DNA of 64,000 bases from Methylobacterium phyllostachyos (GCF_900103445.1 NZ_FNHS01000016.1:1-64000); one strand, 5' to 3'; shown: positions 1 through 8,117, counted from the first letter of the stretch. Numbers and translations are program-made. Notes: generated from the letters alone by a model not told the origin.

Positions 1-915
1 GACGGTGCCTGTGTCACTGGACAGGGCTCCGTACTTGACCGCGTTCGTCGCAAGTTCGTGGATGATCAGCGCGAGGCTCGTCACCGCCGTGTCGCGGATT
101 GGAATGTCGGCCCCATCGAACAACCGGATGCGGCGATGCGCGTTGCCCACGCCCTCGTAGGGCATCAGCAAGGTACGCAGTAGCGCTTGCAGGGTCTGCG
201 CCGGGCGCGGCGCTGCCTCATCCGGGGGCGGCACCTGCAGGTACTCCAGCGCCCGACCGAGACTGGTGAAACGATCCCTCAGCGTCCGTGCATACGGCTG
301 AACTGCTGGAGTGTTTCGTGCAGACAGGGTGACGAGGCCGTTGACCAGGGCGAAGACATTCTTCAGCCGGTGGCTCAACTCACGGCTGCACAGGTCGCGG
401 TCGGTTCCCGCCTGAGCCAGGGCGGTGATGTCTCGCGAGACCGCGAGCAGGCCGATGGGATCCCTGTCATCGTCCAACATGCGCGAGAGCGTCACGTCCC
501 AGTAACGCGCCTCTCCGGAGAGGCCCGGACGCCAATGACTGAAGCGAGCGACGCCCGTTTCCCGCACGACTTCAAGTCCTTCGAGAACGGCCGCCCGCGC
601 ATCATCGGGCCAGGACAAAACCCAGGGTTCGCCCTCGTTCTCGGCAGTTTCGCTGCTGCGCAGCTGTTGTAGCGCGGTCGGGTTGGCAAACTGAAGGTTG
701 CCCTGCGGGTCGAGCACCTCGATGCAGTCCGGGCTCGTCTCGACGATGCACCGACTCAGGGTCTCGACCGACCACAGGCCGCGCCGTACCGCCTCGATCG
801 TGCCGGTATCGAACAGCCGGTGTTCCGCAGGCGCACGTCGTCGGGGTGAGCCGTAGCCATTCGGGCCGGGAGACAGCGCCAGAGAGAGACGATCCCACAG
901 AGGTCCTGCTGCCAT
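1..915 (-). CDS. PAS-domain HWE/HisKA_2-type sensor histidine kinase, C-terminus cut by window edge
   Basis: The minus-strand frame is open from an ATG at 915 to the window edge, so 305 residues are visible and the end is missing. An in-frame stop at 958-960 lies just upstream, which makes 915 the only ATG able to start the gene. Residues about 30-160 look like a PAS sensor domain. The phospho-acceptor box reads ELSHRLKNVFALVNGLV with the candidate His at residue 182. The N-box HELATNAVKYGAL begins at residue 286. These are typical of HWE/HisKA_2 kinases, which in alphaproteobacteria often feed general-stress or light signalling. No transmembrane segment is visible, so it is probably cytoplasmic. 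The WxE motif that would settle the HWE class lies beyond the edge, and no partner response regulator is visible. Confidence 0.85.
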   Translation of the reverse strand, partial: MAAGPLWDRLSLALSPGPNGYGSPRRRAPAEHRLFDTGTIEAVRRGLWSVETLSRCIVETSPDCIEVLDPQGNLQFANPTALQQLRSSETAENEGEPWVLSWPDDARAAVLEGLEVVRETGVARFSHWRPGLSGEARYWDVTLSRMLDDDRDPIGLLAVSRDITALAQAGTDRDLCSRELSHRLKNVFALVNGLVTLSARNTPAVQPYARTLRDRFTSLGRALEYLQVPPPDEAAPRPAQTLQALLRTLLMPYEGVGNAHRRIRLFDGADIPIRDTAVTSLALIIHELATNAVKYGALSSDTGTV

Positions 916-1410
916 TGCCGGTTCCCGCGCCTTGGTCGTGCATGACGAAGTGTCAAGTTATCGCCAGCCTACGGGAACAGCGCTTTCTCCCGCGATCAAA
1001 AGACAGTTGCGCGAACCTTTTACGGAAAATTAATCGCTTCTTTGGCGCGCGCGCCCTCTATTGAGAATAAATCTGGATGAAACCTGCTTTTTGACGAGAT
1101 GCGCCTCCCACGCCAGTGTCATGGATAGCAGGCTGTAGCTGTGATGTTGCAAGCGCAGCGAGCCGCGCGAGCGTTCCTTGCCCCTTCATCGCCTGCACGG
1201 CTTCTTCAGACCCGAGCGCACTCGAGCCCCGTCGCCCGGTCCGGGTGGCGGGGCCTTTTACCGGGCCGATCATCGATTGCAGCACAGGGCAAGGGCATCC
1301 AACGTTGCCCTTATGGCGATGTCGCTGGATTGGCGACGCTCAATCCGGTGTACCTCCGAAGGTCACCTTCAGAACGATTACCGCGTTCTCCCTTCAGGGA
1401 GGACGGTCCG
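916..1410. other. intergenic region between kinase and Crp/Fnr gene, no gene supported
   Basis: This stretch of 495 bases separates the divergent kinase and Crp/Fnr genes. The part around 960-1080 is AT-richer than the surroundings and is the likely site of both promoters. A GC-rich inverted repeat lies near 1229-1266. Open frames here run into the Crp/Fnr gene or lie antisense to it, and none has a Shine-Dalgarno sequence with a protein-like composition. I see no RNA gene. Confidence 0.5.
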
Positions 1411-2175
1411 ATGCAGCAGGCGCTGAGACGGAAGCTCGAGAGCTTCGAACCCCTCTCCGACTCGGCCCGCTGGGCCCTGAACCGCCTGGTGCTCAAGGTC
1501 CGGCAGGTGGCCGCGCGCCAGGATCTGATCCGGGAGGGCGACAAGCCCGAGAACGTCCTGCTCATCCTCGACGGCTTTGCCTACCGCTACAAGGTCCTGC
1601 CGGACGGCCAGCGCCAGATCATGGCCCTGCTGGTGCCAGGCGACTTCTGCGACCTGAATGTGTTCATCCTCGACCAGATGGACCACGCCATCGGCACGAT
1701 CTCGGCGTGCCAGGTCGTGGACATCCCGCGCCAAGCCATCGACGAGATTGCCAGGGACCACGCCGACATCGCGCGCGCCTTCTGGTGGTGCTCACTGGTC
1801 GACGGCGCCGTCCTGCGCGAGTGGCTGGTCAACATCGGCGGCCGGCTCCCGCCTCAGCGCATCGCCCACCTTCTCTGCGAGCTTCTCATGCGCCTGGAGG
1901 CGGTGGGGCGCGTGACCGACAACAGTTACGCCTTCCCGCTGACGCAGACGCAGATCGCTGACATGATGGGCCTGTCGGACGTGCACGTGAACCGCACGCT
2001 GCGGGATCTGCGCGCGCAGGGCCTGATCCGTCTGAAGCGGCGGGTGCTGACCATCCTCGACGTCGAGCGGCTCCAGGCCTTCTGCGACTTCACGCCGAAC
2101 TACCTGCACCTGCGCAACACGCGCTGGGGCGAGCGGCGCGACCTGAGCTGGCCCGGCACAGCCCAGGAGGGTTAG
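1411..2175 (+). CDS. Crp/Fnr-family transcriptional regulator
   Basis: A 254-residue regulator. An N-terminal cyclic-nucleotide-binding-like beta-barrel (about residues 20-130, including LIREGDKPENVLLILDGFAY) is followed by a long dimerisation helix and a C-terminal winged helix-turn-helix (about 180-225, LTQTQIADMMGLSDVHVNRT). The start at 1411 was chosen because AGGGAGGA stands 7-14 bases upstream. The same frame is open back to 1141, but that part has no family resemblance. No cysteine cluster of the FNR iron-sulfur type is seen, so it is more like the Crp/FixK-like regulators of unknown ligand common in Methylobacterium. It stands divergent from a histidine kinase and four bases upstream of a small gene it probably shares a transcript with. 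Target genes are unknown. Confidence 0.9.
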   Translation: MQQALRRKLESFEPLSDSARWALNRLVLKVRQVAARQDLIREGDKPENVLLILDGFAYRYKVLPDGQRQIMALLVPGDFCDLNVFILDQMDHAIGTISACQVVDIPRQAIDEIARDHADIARAFWWCSLVDGAVLREWLVNIGGRLPPQRIAHLLCELLMRLEAVGRVTDNSYAFPLTQTQIADMMGLSDVHVNRTLRDLRAQGLIRLKRRVLTILDVERLQAFCDFTPNYLHLRNTRWGERRDLSWPGTAQEG

Positions 2176-2178
2176 CTG

Positions 2179-2451
2179 ATGTCCGGGCGCGGCAACGTCG
2201 CGACGCTGCTCGTGCTGCAGCTTCAGCCGATTGCGGTCGACACCAACAGCCCCGACCGTGAGGGCATGCTCGTGATCGCCAACGGGTTGCTCGTGGCCGT
2301 GCTGGTCCGCCTCGCCGAACCGGAGCATGACAATGTCGGGAGCTGGTTCCTGGAGGCGGGGTTCGGCCGACTACAGGGGCAGAGGGTTCCGACCTTTCCC
2401 ACCCTTGAAGATGCATGTCGCTGGCTGCGGCGGCAACTGAAGCCGTTGTGA
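2179..2451 (+). CDS. conserved-looking small protein of unknown function (90 aa)
   Basis: The start codon lies 3 bases after the stop of the Crp/Fnr gene, and a perfect AGGAGG (2165-2170) sits eight bases before it, so the two genes are almost certainly co-transcribed. The product has a hydrophobic, beta-strand-like first half (residues 9-45, with a run LLVAVLVRL) and a C-terminal amphipathic helix (TLEDACRWLRRQL). There is no signal peptide and no convincing membrane segment. I do not recognise a family. Placement suggests a small cytoplasmic accessory of the regulator, but this is only inference. Confidence 0.7.
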   Translation: MSGRGNVATLLVLQLQPIAVDTNSPDREGMLVIANGLLVAVLVRLAEPEHDNVGSWFLEAGFGRLQGQRVPTFPTLEDACRWLRRQLKPL

Positions 2452-2630
2452 GTAGTCTCGCTGCTGGCCGGATCGAGAAAGCTGCCCGCAGGCTCCGAAA
2501 AGGCCGCCACGGGGGCGGGGCAGGGGCCACCAGCATGTTGCGCGCTTGGTTTGCGATGGAGGGCAACGCAGTTTTGCGGGCATGTGTCGAGGGCACCGGT
2601 GCCGAAGCGAGGCGTGACTGACGCCTAGCG

Positions 2631-2879
2631 CTAGGCCGCCGACAGTCGTTTGATGTTGCGGGCGACGTGCTCACGGTAGCGGGCGATGACCGTCTCAGGC
2701 GAGCCCCCGAGCATCAGCGTCGTCATCGCCTCGGCAGCGGCGTGTACCTTCTCGGTCACCATCGACTGCATCTCGGCCCGACCCTCGCGGCCACCCCATG
2801 CGAGGCGGACCAGGCGCAGCTCGATCACGCGCTGGGACTCGATCGCCAGCATTATCGATGAAAAGATAGGATTGTACAC
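2631..2879 (-). CDS. small helical protein of unknown function (82 aa)
   Basis: A mostly alpha-helical product with a regular heptad-like pattern (VIELRLVRLAWGG, MVTEKVHAAAEAMTTLM) and a basic C-terminal helix (RYREHVARNIKRLSA). The composition is reminiscent of small phasin-like or stress-associated helical proteins, but no family is recognised. ATG codons occur at 2879 and 2852. The second gives a 73-residue protein beginning MLAIESQRV and may be the true start, since neither has a strong Shine-Dalgarno sequence. The upstream DNA (2880-3080) is AT-rich and is probably a bidirectional promoter shared with the plus-strand gene at 3086. Confidence 0.65.
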   Translation of the reverse strand: MYNPIFSSIMLAIESQRVIELRLVRLAWGGREGRAEMQSMVTEKVHAAAEAMTTLMLGGSPETVIARYREHVARNIKRLSAA

Positions 2880-2941
2880 GATAAAAACCCGAGCTTAGGC
2901 GGATATATTTCTAATCAACGCGGCGTGAACCTCGTTGATCC

Positions 2942-2960
2942 TACCTACAAATGTTAGGTA
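2942..2960. promoter_or_regulatory. inverted repeat TACCTA-N7-TAGGTA in a divergent promoter region
   Basis: A perfect 6-base inverted repeat with a 7-base spacer lies in the AT-rich gap between the minus-strand gene ending its promoter at 2879 and the plus-strand gene at 3086. The symmetry suggests a site for a dimeric regulator. No family is assigned. Confidence 0.35.
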
Positions 2961-3085
2961 AAGGCGCAGAACCCCGAAAAATCTTATAAAAACGGCAACT
3001 CAATACGCCGGGCTTCGTTCGACCTGTAGCATAATGCTCCCCGTCGCCCCTCATTCGGCGGTTCCTCCGACGAAAGGCTTCGCCC

Positions 3086-3262
3086 ATGGGCAGCGGCATC
3101 TCTCTGTTATTTCTCGCGCTCGGCACAATCGGCGGTGTCGGCTTCCTCGCATTGGCTGCTCGGAAACAGGTCGCCAATCTGAAGGGCGACCCAGAACGAT
3201 CCAACCTCATCAAGGATCACGGCGGCGAACCACGCCAGAACATGCCGGGGACCGAGCACTGA
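3086..3262 (+). CDS. 58-aa small membrane protein, paralogue of the one at 13563
   Basis: A 58-residue product. An N-terminal hydrophobic segment (residues about 4-24, ISLLFLALGTIGGVGFLALAA) is followed by a conserved polar tail beginning RKQVAN and ending NMPGTEH. The gene at 13563-13739 encodes a protein of exactly the same length with the same tail and a different hydrophobic helix sequence, so both are real genes of one small family. The arrangement predicts a single-pass inner-membrane protein with a short hydrophilic C-terminus. The function is unknown. It was found by comparing the two loci, because it is too short to stand out on its own. Confidence 0.8.
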   Translation: MGSGISLLFLALGTIGGVGFLALAARKQVANLKGDPERSNLIKDHGGEPRQNMPGTEH

Positions 3263-3359
3263 AGCCGCCACCGTCGTGCTCGAGATGTTTTTCATGCTCG
3301 GCTCGGCCCCGCCGGCCGATCTGCTCACGGGCTGGTGGGCTCGGCAGGGGACTACGCAA

Positions 3360-3566
3360 TCAGCGACGCCCGCCGCCGTCAGTGCCCGGCTTCATGGCGC
3401 GCTCCACAGCCTCCATGGCACTCTCAAACGCCTTTGACTCGCTCCAGTGCGGGCGGTCGGACCTTTCGCTCAACTTGCCGCTCTTGCGGATCGCCCATTG
3501 GAAGTGGCCCTCCGGCTTGGTGAGCGGTGAGACCTCGATGGAGTAGGGGTGCGGCACGTCTGACAT
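3360..3566 (-). CDS. small soluble protein of unknown function (68 aa)
   Basis: The product begins MSDVPHPYSIEVSPLTKPEG and continues with an alternating pattern (HFQWAIRKSGKLSERS) followed by a helix KAFESAMEAVERAMKP. It resembles short DUF-like proteins whose N-terminal strands read Y-x-I-x-V and F-x-W-x-I-R, which suggests a small beta-beta-alpha fold, but I cannot name the family. The Shine-Dalgarno sequence is weak. It stands alone between a tiny membrane-protein gene and the cold-shock gene, in the same direction as the latter. Confidence 0.65.
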   Translation of the reverse strand: MSDVPHPYSIEVSPLTKPEGHFQWAIRKSGKLSERSDRPHWSESKAFESAMEAVERAMKPGTDGGGRR

Positions 3567-3635
3567 GACAATCCCTACACCCTGTCACAAGCGATGACGC
3601 CACAGCCGGGGCGGCGTCATCACCCTCGTGCGGGC

Positions 3636-3845
3636 TCAGACCGCCTTTAGGTTGGCGGCGCTCTCCTTGCCGCTGCGACGGTCGGCCTCGACGTCGTAGG
3701 AGATCTTCTGACCCTCGTTGAGGCTGCGCATGCCAGCGCGCTCGACAGCCGAGATGTGCACGAACACGTCCTTACCGCCATCGTCGGGCTGGACGAAGCC
3801 ATAGCCCTTGGTCTCGTTGAACCACTTCACAGTGCCGGTAGCCAT
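3636..3845 (-). CDS. cspA: cold-shock protein (CspA family), single CSD
   Basis: A 69-residue cold-shock domain protein. Both RNA-binding motifs are present: KGYGFVQPDD (RNP1 type) and DVFVHISAVERAG (RNP2 type), after the family start MATGTVKWFNETKGYG. It binds single-stranded RNA or DNA and acts as an RNA chaperone in the cytoplasm. The start at 3845 was preferred to the longer frame from 3929 because it gives the standard CspA length. AGGA stands nine bases upstream. The gap of about 275 bases to the next gene leaves room for the long structured leader that often controls csp translation, but I could not fold it. Confidence 0.95.
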   Translation of the reverse strand: MATGTVKWFNETKGYGFVQPDDGGKDVFVHISAVERAGMRSLNEGQKISYDVEADRRSGKESAANLKAV

Positions 3846-4121
3846 CGCGATATCCTGGTCGTCTTCAGCACGCCAACGCGGCCTGCTGTGAGGTCCGAAC
3901 CAGCCGCGTCGACCGACCGTTCCATGCATTGCTTAGACCGGATGACGTCTGACAGGCTCTCGCAGGCTCCTTGACAGTGCTGCCAACGTTCGTCCCGGCT
4001 GCCCCATCATCCGCGCTATCTTTGCTGCTTCTGAAGGCGCAGGATACCGGCATAAGTAGATCGACTTCCCAGGCTCCAACAGCTTGGGGCTGGTGCTCCC
4101 AAGGGTAGTGAACAAGCGTAA

Positions 4122-4400
4122 ATGGCAGACGTTGTGAGCTTTCCGACCGATCGTCGCTCGTCCTGCACGATGTCGCCGTATCGCGCGTATCGGTTCACAT
4201 CGGACGGCAGCGTCAGAGCAACCATCCTGATTGAGGCCGACACCGATGCGGAAGCCGCGGAACGCGCTTTCCACCTAAGCGACGGGGATCGCGTCGAACT
4301 CTGGTCGCGTGCACGCTTCGTGGCCCACGTCGGACCGATGGACGGTCCAGTCGCGGCCTCGATCCAATTGCTTGAGAACGAGCCGACAATCGACCCCTGA
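4122..4400 (+). CDS. small protein of unknown function (92 aa or 76 aa)
   Basis: The conserved-looking core begins at an internal Met at 4170 (MSPYRAYRFTSDGSVRATIL) and continues through an acidic helix (DTDAEAAERAFHLSDGD) to a strand pair (VELWSRARFVAHVG). The pattern suggests a small beta-alpha-beta protein. The internal start gives 76 residues and may be the real one, because the first 16 residues look unlike the rest. No signal peptide or membrane segment is visible. It is convergent with the zinc-ribbon-like gene at 4422. Confidence 0.6.
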   Translation: MADVVSFPTDRRSSCTMSPYRAYRFTSDGSVRATILIEADTDAEAAERAFHLSDGDRVELWSRARFVAHVGPMDGPVAASIQLLENEPTIDP

Positions 4401-4421
4401 AACGGCGCACCGTGGAGTAGA

Positions 4422-4628
4422 TCAGGGGCGCTCGAACTGTACGGCGGGCTCCAGATCCTCACATAAGGGAATGTAGGCGCACCAGCCGCACACGCCGCTA
4501 TCGGCCGCCTTCGGAGAATTCCACTGCGAGCAGGTCGGGCAGACCTTCATCACGATGCGGATGCCGTGCACGAACGCCAGCCCGCGGCCACCGAAGGTGG
4601 TCGGGCCTCGAGGGAGATTTTTCAACAT
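4422..4628 (-). CDS. small CxxC...CxxC zinc-ribbon-like protein
   Basis: The C-terminal half carries two CxxC knuckles, CPTC (about residues 29-32) and CGWC (about 46-49), followed by a further Cys and an acidic tail. This is the spacing expected of a small zinc ribbon. The start at 4628 (68 residues) has AGGG seven bases upstream. An alternative start at 4550 would give a 42-residue protein containing only the ribbon. The function is unknown. Small proteins of this kind often bind nucleic acid or partner enzymes. It lies 54 bases downstream of the XRE regulator on the same strand. Confidence 0.5.
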   Translation of the reverse strand: MLKNLPRGPTTFGGRGLAFVHGIRIVMKVCPTCSQWNSPKAADSGVCGWCAYIPLCEDLEPAVQFERP

Positions 4629-4681
4629 AGGTAAGCCCTGCGGACTACCGCAGGTTGATGTCAATGGGCGAGTGCGCGCGA

Positions 4682-4945
4682 TTAGGCTTTGGACATCTCC
4701 CGGTCGGGAGGCTCAGCCCGCAGCCGCACGCCAGGGCGCCCGTGGTTCAGGAACTCGACGCCTGCAGCCTCAAGCGCAGACTGGACGGCACGCACCGTAT
4801 CAAGGCCGCTCGTAAGCCCGTTCGCGCCCTTCCCCTCCATTGACCGGATGGTGTTGGCGCTGACGCCGGATCGCTCCGCGAGGGTGACTTGATCCATCGC
4901 AACAAGGCCCCGAGCCGCGCGGAGCTGATTGCCGGTCGATAACAT
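4682..4945 (-). CDS. XRE-family helix-turn-helix regulator
   Basis: An 87-residue repressor-like protein. The helix-turn-helix reads QVTLAERSGVSANTIRSMEG at about residues 19-38, within the pattern NQLRAARGLVAMDQ...SGVSANTIR. The tail (ALEAAGVEFLNHGRPGVRL) is the usual ending of short alphaproteobacterial XRE regulators. The start at 4945 is preceded by GAGGG. An upstream start at 4972 would add nine residues. It stands divergent from the unknown gene row starting at 5054. Perfect and half palindromes in the intervening 108 bases are candidate operators, so it plausibly represses that row and itself. Confidence 0.88.
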   Translation of the reverse strand: MLSTGNQLRAARGLVAMDQVTLAERSGVSANTIRSMEGKGANGLTSGLDTVRAVQSALEAAGVEFLNHGRPGVRLRAEPPDREMSKA

Positions 4946-4998
4946 CACACCCTCGGTTGTTTTTATACCCAATGCCCTGTTGACTACACCAAGGCATG

Positions 4999-5009
4999 GG
5001 TATTATACC
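4999..5009. promoter_or_regulatory. palindrome GGTAT-T-ATACC, candidate operator of the XRE regulator
   Basis: This perfect 11-base palindrome lies between the divergent XRE gene and the unknown gene at 5054. A matching half site, TATACCC, occurs at 4964-4970, inside the XRE upstream region. Spacing between the two copies is about 40 bases, or four helical turns. Assigning it to the XRE protein is inference from position only. Confidence 0.4.
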
Positions 5010-5053
5010 AAGTCCATAGGCGGTAGCAACCGCCGCAACGTGGACGGCACCCG

Positions 5054-5350
5054 ATGTCCCACCGCACCGTCTCCTGGACCCGCATCGACCGCGCCGGCCG
5101 CGACAGCCGCCCTCAGATCCCCGCCGGCCTCCTGTCCGCCACCGCCCGCATTGACATGACGGTGCGCACCACCCGCCGCCCGCTCTACGCTGCCGGTAAG
5201 TTCAACCGCGCCGCCATCATGTCGGCCGCGGCATCCGCCGCCCACGCCCATCAGGAGCGCTTCGGCGGCACCTGGGCCGAGGCGATGTCCGTCTGCCTCA
5301 CCGCCGCGTGGCGGTCCGCCAAGCTCGCCCGCCACATGGCCGCGCACTGA
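5054..5350 (+). CDS. 98-aa protein of unknown function, first gene of the XRE-linked row
   Basis: The product has a basic N-terminus (MSHRTVSWTRIDRAGRD) and a helical second half in which FNRAAIMSAAASAAHA is followed by GGTWAEAMSVCLTAAW. That helical pattern, an F-N-R-x-A-I-M start and a W-A-E-A-M-S second helix, resembles short domains I associate with alphaproteobacterial phage- or plasmid-type genes. I cannot name the family. It begins 108 bases from the divergent XRE gene and ends 12 bases before the next gene, so it probably heads a transcript. Confidence 0.65.
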   Translation: MSHRTVSWTRIDRAGRDSRPQIPAGLLSATARIDMTVRTTRRPLYAAGKFNRAAIMSAAASAAHAHQERFGGTWAEAMSVCLTAAWRSAKLARHMAAH

Positions 5351-5362
5351 GGAGCCGCCGCG

Positions 5363-6136
5363 ATGTCCGCCCGCATCAACCGCCGCGCCCTCGCCGCCGG
5401 GATCCTCGCCGCCACGGCCGTCCCTGCCATCGCCAAGGATACCCGCACTGTGGGTACCCTCCGCGGCGACGGTACCGCCCGGCTGCCCGACCACGCCGCG
5501 CTCTGGGCCCGCATGCCCCTGCCTTTCACACCCGCCGAGGCGTGGCATCTGCTCTCTCCCGAGACGCAGGCCGAGATCGGCACGGCCGTCATCGGCATGG
5601 AATTGGCGCAGTACGTCTACGGCGACGGCCGCGCCGATGCAGACCAGTTCAAGGACGATGCCTTGCGGTCCGCCGCGAGCGACGTAGCCCACGACCTGCT
5701 GAACCGGATTGATGATCGGCTGTGGGCCCTGCTGCCGGACCTGTATGGGCCGGACGGCGATCATCCCGCTTGGGCGCTCGCGGCCGGCATGGTCCACCCG
5801 CTCGGCGCCGCCTTGCCGGAAGCGCCTACCGCGCCTGCCAGCGTGGCCGAGCCTGACCCCACCCTGGCAGCCCTAGCAGTCCGCGAGGCTGCAAGCCGCG
5901 ACCTCGCGCAGATCGGCAACGATACCGCCGGGGACGAGAGCGCCGAGCCTACCGCGCGTTGGTGGGCTGGAGACCGACGCCTTGATGCCGCGGATAGCGT
6001 CCTGCGGACCACGGCACCGACGACGCTCGCGGGCCTCTCAGCCCTGGCCCAGCACTACGCGTCCACGTCCTGCGATCCGGACGGCGAAGGCCTCACCCAC
6101 CTTGTCGAGATCCTGGCGGACTTCGCCGACGCCTAG
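5363..6136 (+). CDS. 257-aa protein of unknown function with a Tat-like N-terminus
   Basis: The N-terminus reads NRRALAAGILAATAVPAIA, a twin-arginine pair followed by a weakly hydrophobic stretch and an AxA site near residue 24, so export by Tat or Sec is possible. The rest is alpha-helical and acidic (for example DQFKDDALRSAASDVAHDLL), with a C-terminal region ending LTHLVEILADFADA. There is no recognisable enzyme motif. It starts 12 bases after the preceding gene with GAGGAG upstream. It may be an exported helical protein, but if the N-terminus is only a coincidence it could be cytoplasmic. Confidence 0.65.
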   Translation: MSARINRRALAAGILAATAVPAIAKDTRTVGTLRGDGTARLPDHAALWARMPLPFTPAEAWHLLSPETQAEIGTAVIGMELAQYVYGDGRADADQFKDDALRSAASDVAHDLLNRIDDRLWALLPDLYGPDGDHPAWALAAGMVHPLGAALPEAPTAPASVAEPDPTLAALAVREAASRDLAQIGNDTAGDESAEPTARWWAGDRRLDAADSVLRTTAPTTLAGLSALAQHYASTSCDPDGEGLTHLVEILADFADA

Positions 6137-6154
6137 CGCATCGCCCTGACGCCC

Positions 6155-6173
6155 GCGCCGGCCTGACCGGCGC
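6155..6173. terminator. GC hairpin after the 257-aa gene
   Basis: GCGCCGG and CCGGCGC form a perfect 7-base stem with a 5-base loop, 18 bases after the stop codon at 6136. There is no T-run, so it could be a weak or factor-dependent terminator or an mRNA-stabilising hairpin inside the row. Confidence 0.4.
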
Positions 6174-6226
6174 CCGCACCCCTTCATCACCGACCCGACC
6201 CCCACGAGCCCTCTGGAGCCCGAACG

Positions 6227-6505
6227 ATGAAACACGTCCGTATCCCAGATTTTAGCCAGCCCGTCCCAGTCCGCATCACGGACAGCGGCAAGCCCGTCCG
6301 CGTCCGCGTCGCCCGCCCCTACCGCGATCAGCCGAACGAGGCGCAGCCGGGCACTATCGAGCCGTGGCAGGCCGTGACGCCTGTCCGCCCCGACACCGCG
6401 CACAGCCGCAGCCTCCGCTTCCTCGACACGGCCGGCGAGCTGCTGGCCGCCGTCGCCATCATCGGCGGGGGCATGGTCCTCACCGGCCTTGCCACCCTGC
6501 TCTGA
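6227..6505 (+). CDS. 92-aa tail-anchored-like membrane protein of unknown function
   Basis: A basic, proline-rich hydrophilic region (residues 1-65, with VRITDSGKPVRVRVARPYR) is followed by one hydrophobic C-terminal helix (about residues 70-92, ELLAAVAIIGGGMVLTGLAT). This is a single-pass protein with its tail in the membrane. No family is recognised. It lies between the possibly exported 257-aa protein and the 494-aa protein, in the same direction, which would fit a small membrane-linked complex. Confidence 0.6.
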   Translation: MKHVRIPDFSQPVPVRITDSGKPVRVRVARPYRDQPNEAQPGTIEPWQAVTPVRPDTAHSRSLRFLDTAGELLAAVAIIGGGMVLTGLATLL

Positions 6506-6573
6506 CCCAGCCCGCCACCGCGCGGCGCTTGCCCGCCGCGCCTCCCGTCACCCCGTGATCCTCGGAGGCACCT

Positions 6574-8058
6574 ATGCCCTCTCTCAAGCTATCCAACCCG
6601 TTCCGCCGCGCCGAAGCCGGATCCTCGCTCAAGCGGCGTGCGGCTGCCCTAAAATCCGACCTCCTGAACCTCACGGTTCGCACGGCGGCTCCGAACCCAT
6701 TGCCCGCACCCGGTTCGGATGAGGCTATCGCGGCATGGGACAAGGCCCGCAGCGAGTTCGATCGGCTGACGTGCCTCGCGGAAGGCGAGCATGCGGCCCT
6801 GCGCATCGGAGACAGCTTCACGCTCTGGACCACGGAATGGGTGAAGGCTGCCCAGCGTAGCGACTTCACCCGGTTCACGGTCCGCGAGATGCCGGCCGCC
6901 CGCGCTAAGACCGCGGCCGAACTGGCCGACCTTCTCGTCATCACCACCCGCCGGGATCTACGGTTCGCCGAGGCGCAGCGGCAGACGGCTATCCGCGAGC
7001 TGTACGCACTGGCCTATCCTGACGGTGAGGATCCCGAGCCCCTGCCGGAGCCGGATGGCGACTATGCCCACGTCATCATCGCGGAGCACCGTGCCGCCTA
7101 TGCCGCCTGGAAGCCGCTCGGCGATGCCTACAACGATTGTGTTGAGGGAAGCGACGCCTGCGCGATGGCTCAGAAGGCGGAAGCCGAACCCTACCGCATC
7201 CAGGCCGAGGCGTTCGAGGAATTAGTCGACACACGCGCAACCACCGTGGGCGGCCTCGTGGCGCTCGCCGGCTACCTGCCGGGTGCGGTGTTCGATGCCA
7301 ACTGCGTCGAGGTGGAGGAGGACGCCCGGCGCGCTCTGCGCAGCATGTGCAACGGCGTGTTGAAGCTGTTCGGCGATGAGGCCGACGCGGAGCTGATCGC
7401 ACTGGAAGCCGAGCTCCTTGAGACCGATGCGGCGTTCAGAGCAGCGGCGCATGCTCTGCGCGTCGCGCGGGATCGGTACGACAAGCCGCCCGTCCCTGTT
7501 GGCCTCAAGGTATGGTCGCACGATTGGGTCTATCCCTCGATACCCAGACCCAGAACGCAGCCTCTTGCCGGTGGCCGAGAACTTCTTCTGCCATACGGTG
7601 CGGAAGAGGTAGAGATCCTGCGGGTGCAGCCGTGTCTCGGCCACTTCGTCGGCGGCACTGAGGGCGAGCTTCAGCCGGACGGCGTGACGCGTCTTCGACC
7701 GGACCCGAGGGCGCAGGTCCGTGCCGATGCCATCGTGGCAGCGTGGGATCAGTGGCAGGAGCAGATCCGAGAAGCCCGTGCGGTGGTGAACCTCGATGCT
7801 CTGGAAGCAGCCTACGATGCGACCAAGGCCACCCGCGACACCGTTCTACAGCGGGGTCGTGAGGTTACGGCACGGGGGCTGACTGGCCTCGCGATCAAGG
7901 CCCGCATCGCCGCGAACATGGCCGCCGAGACCGACCCCAAAGCCTGCAGCGCTCGGCTCTACGACCCTGACGATAGCGACGGGCTGCTGATGGACCTCGC
8001 AGGGGACGTACTGGCCGTAACTGGCGGCCTCCCGGAGGCTCACCGCCCGAAGGACTAA
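6574..8058 (+). CDS. 494-aa helical protein of unknown function
   Basis: The largest gene of the row. It is predicted to be mostly helical with several acidic helices (for example DAELIALEAELLETDAAFRA and a later VVNLDALEAAYDATKAT). No signal peptide, membrane segment, nucleotide-binding loop or nuclease motif is visible. GGAGG stands seven bases before the ATG. The composition has many D-A-E-A helices and resembles phage or plasmid structural or accessory proteins more than an enzyme, but that is an impression, not an assignment. Base composition is like the neighbouring chromosome, so any transfer would be old or from a similar genome. Confidence 0.7.
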   Translation: MPSLKLSNPFRRAEAGSSLKRRAAALKSDLLNLTVRTAAPNPLPAPGSDEAIAAWDKARSEFDRLTCLAEGEHAALRIGDSFTLWTTEWVKAAQRSDFTRFTVREMPAARAKTAAELADLLVITTRRDLRFAEAQRQTAIRELYALAYPDGEDPEPLPEPDGDYAHVIIAEHRAAYAAWKPLGDAYNDCVEGSDACAMAQKAEAEPYRIQAEAFEELVDTRATTVGGLVALAGYLPGAVFDANCVEVEEDARRALRSMCNGVLKLFGDEADAELIALEAELLETDAAFRAAAHALRVARDRYDKPPVPVGLKVWSHDWVYPSIPRPRTQPLAGGRELLLPYGAEEVEILRVQPCLGHFVGGTEGELQPDGVTRLRPDPRAQVRADAIVAAWDQWQEQIREARAVVNLDALEAAYDATKATRDTVLQRGREVTARGLTGLAIKARIAANMAAETDPKACSARLYDPDDSDGLLMDLAGDVLAVTGGLPEAHRPKD

Positions 8059-8117
8059 TCCAGTTTCGGCGCCGTGCGCGTCGGGCCTGACCTCCCCTTC
8101 TGTCGCCGTGCGTACCG

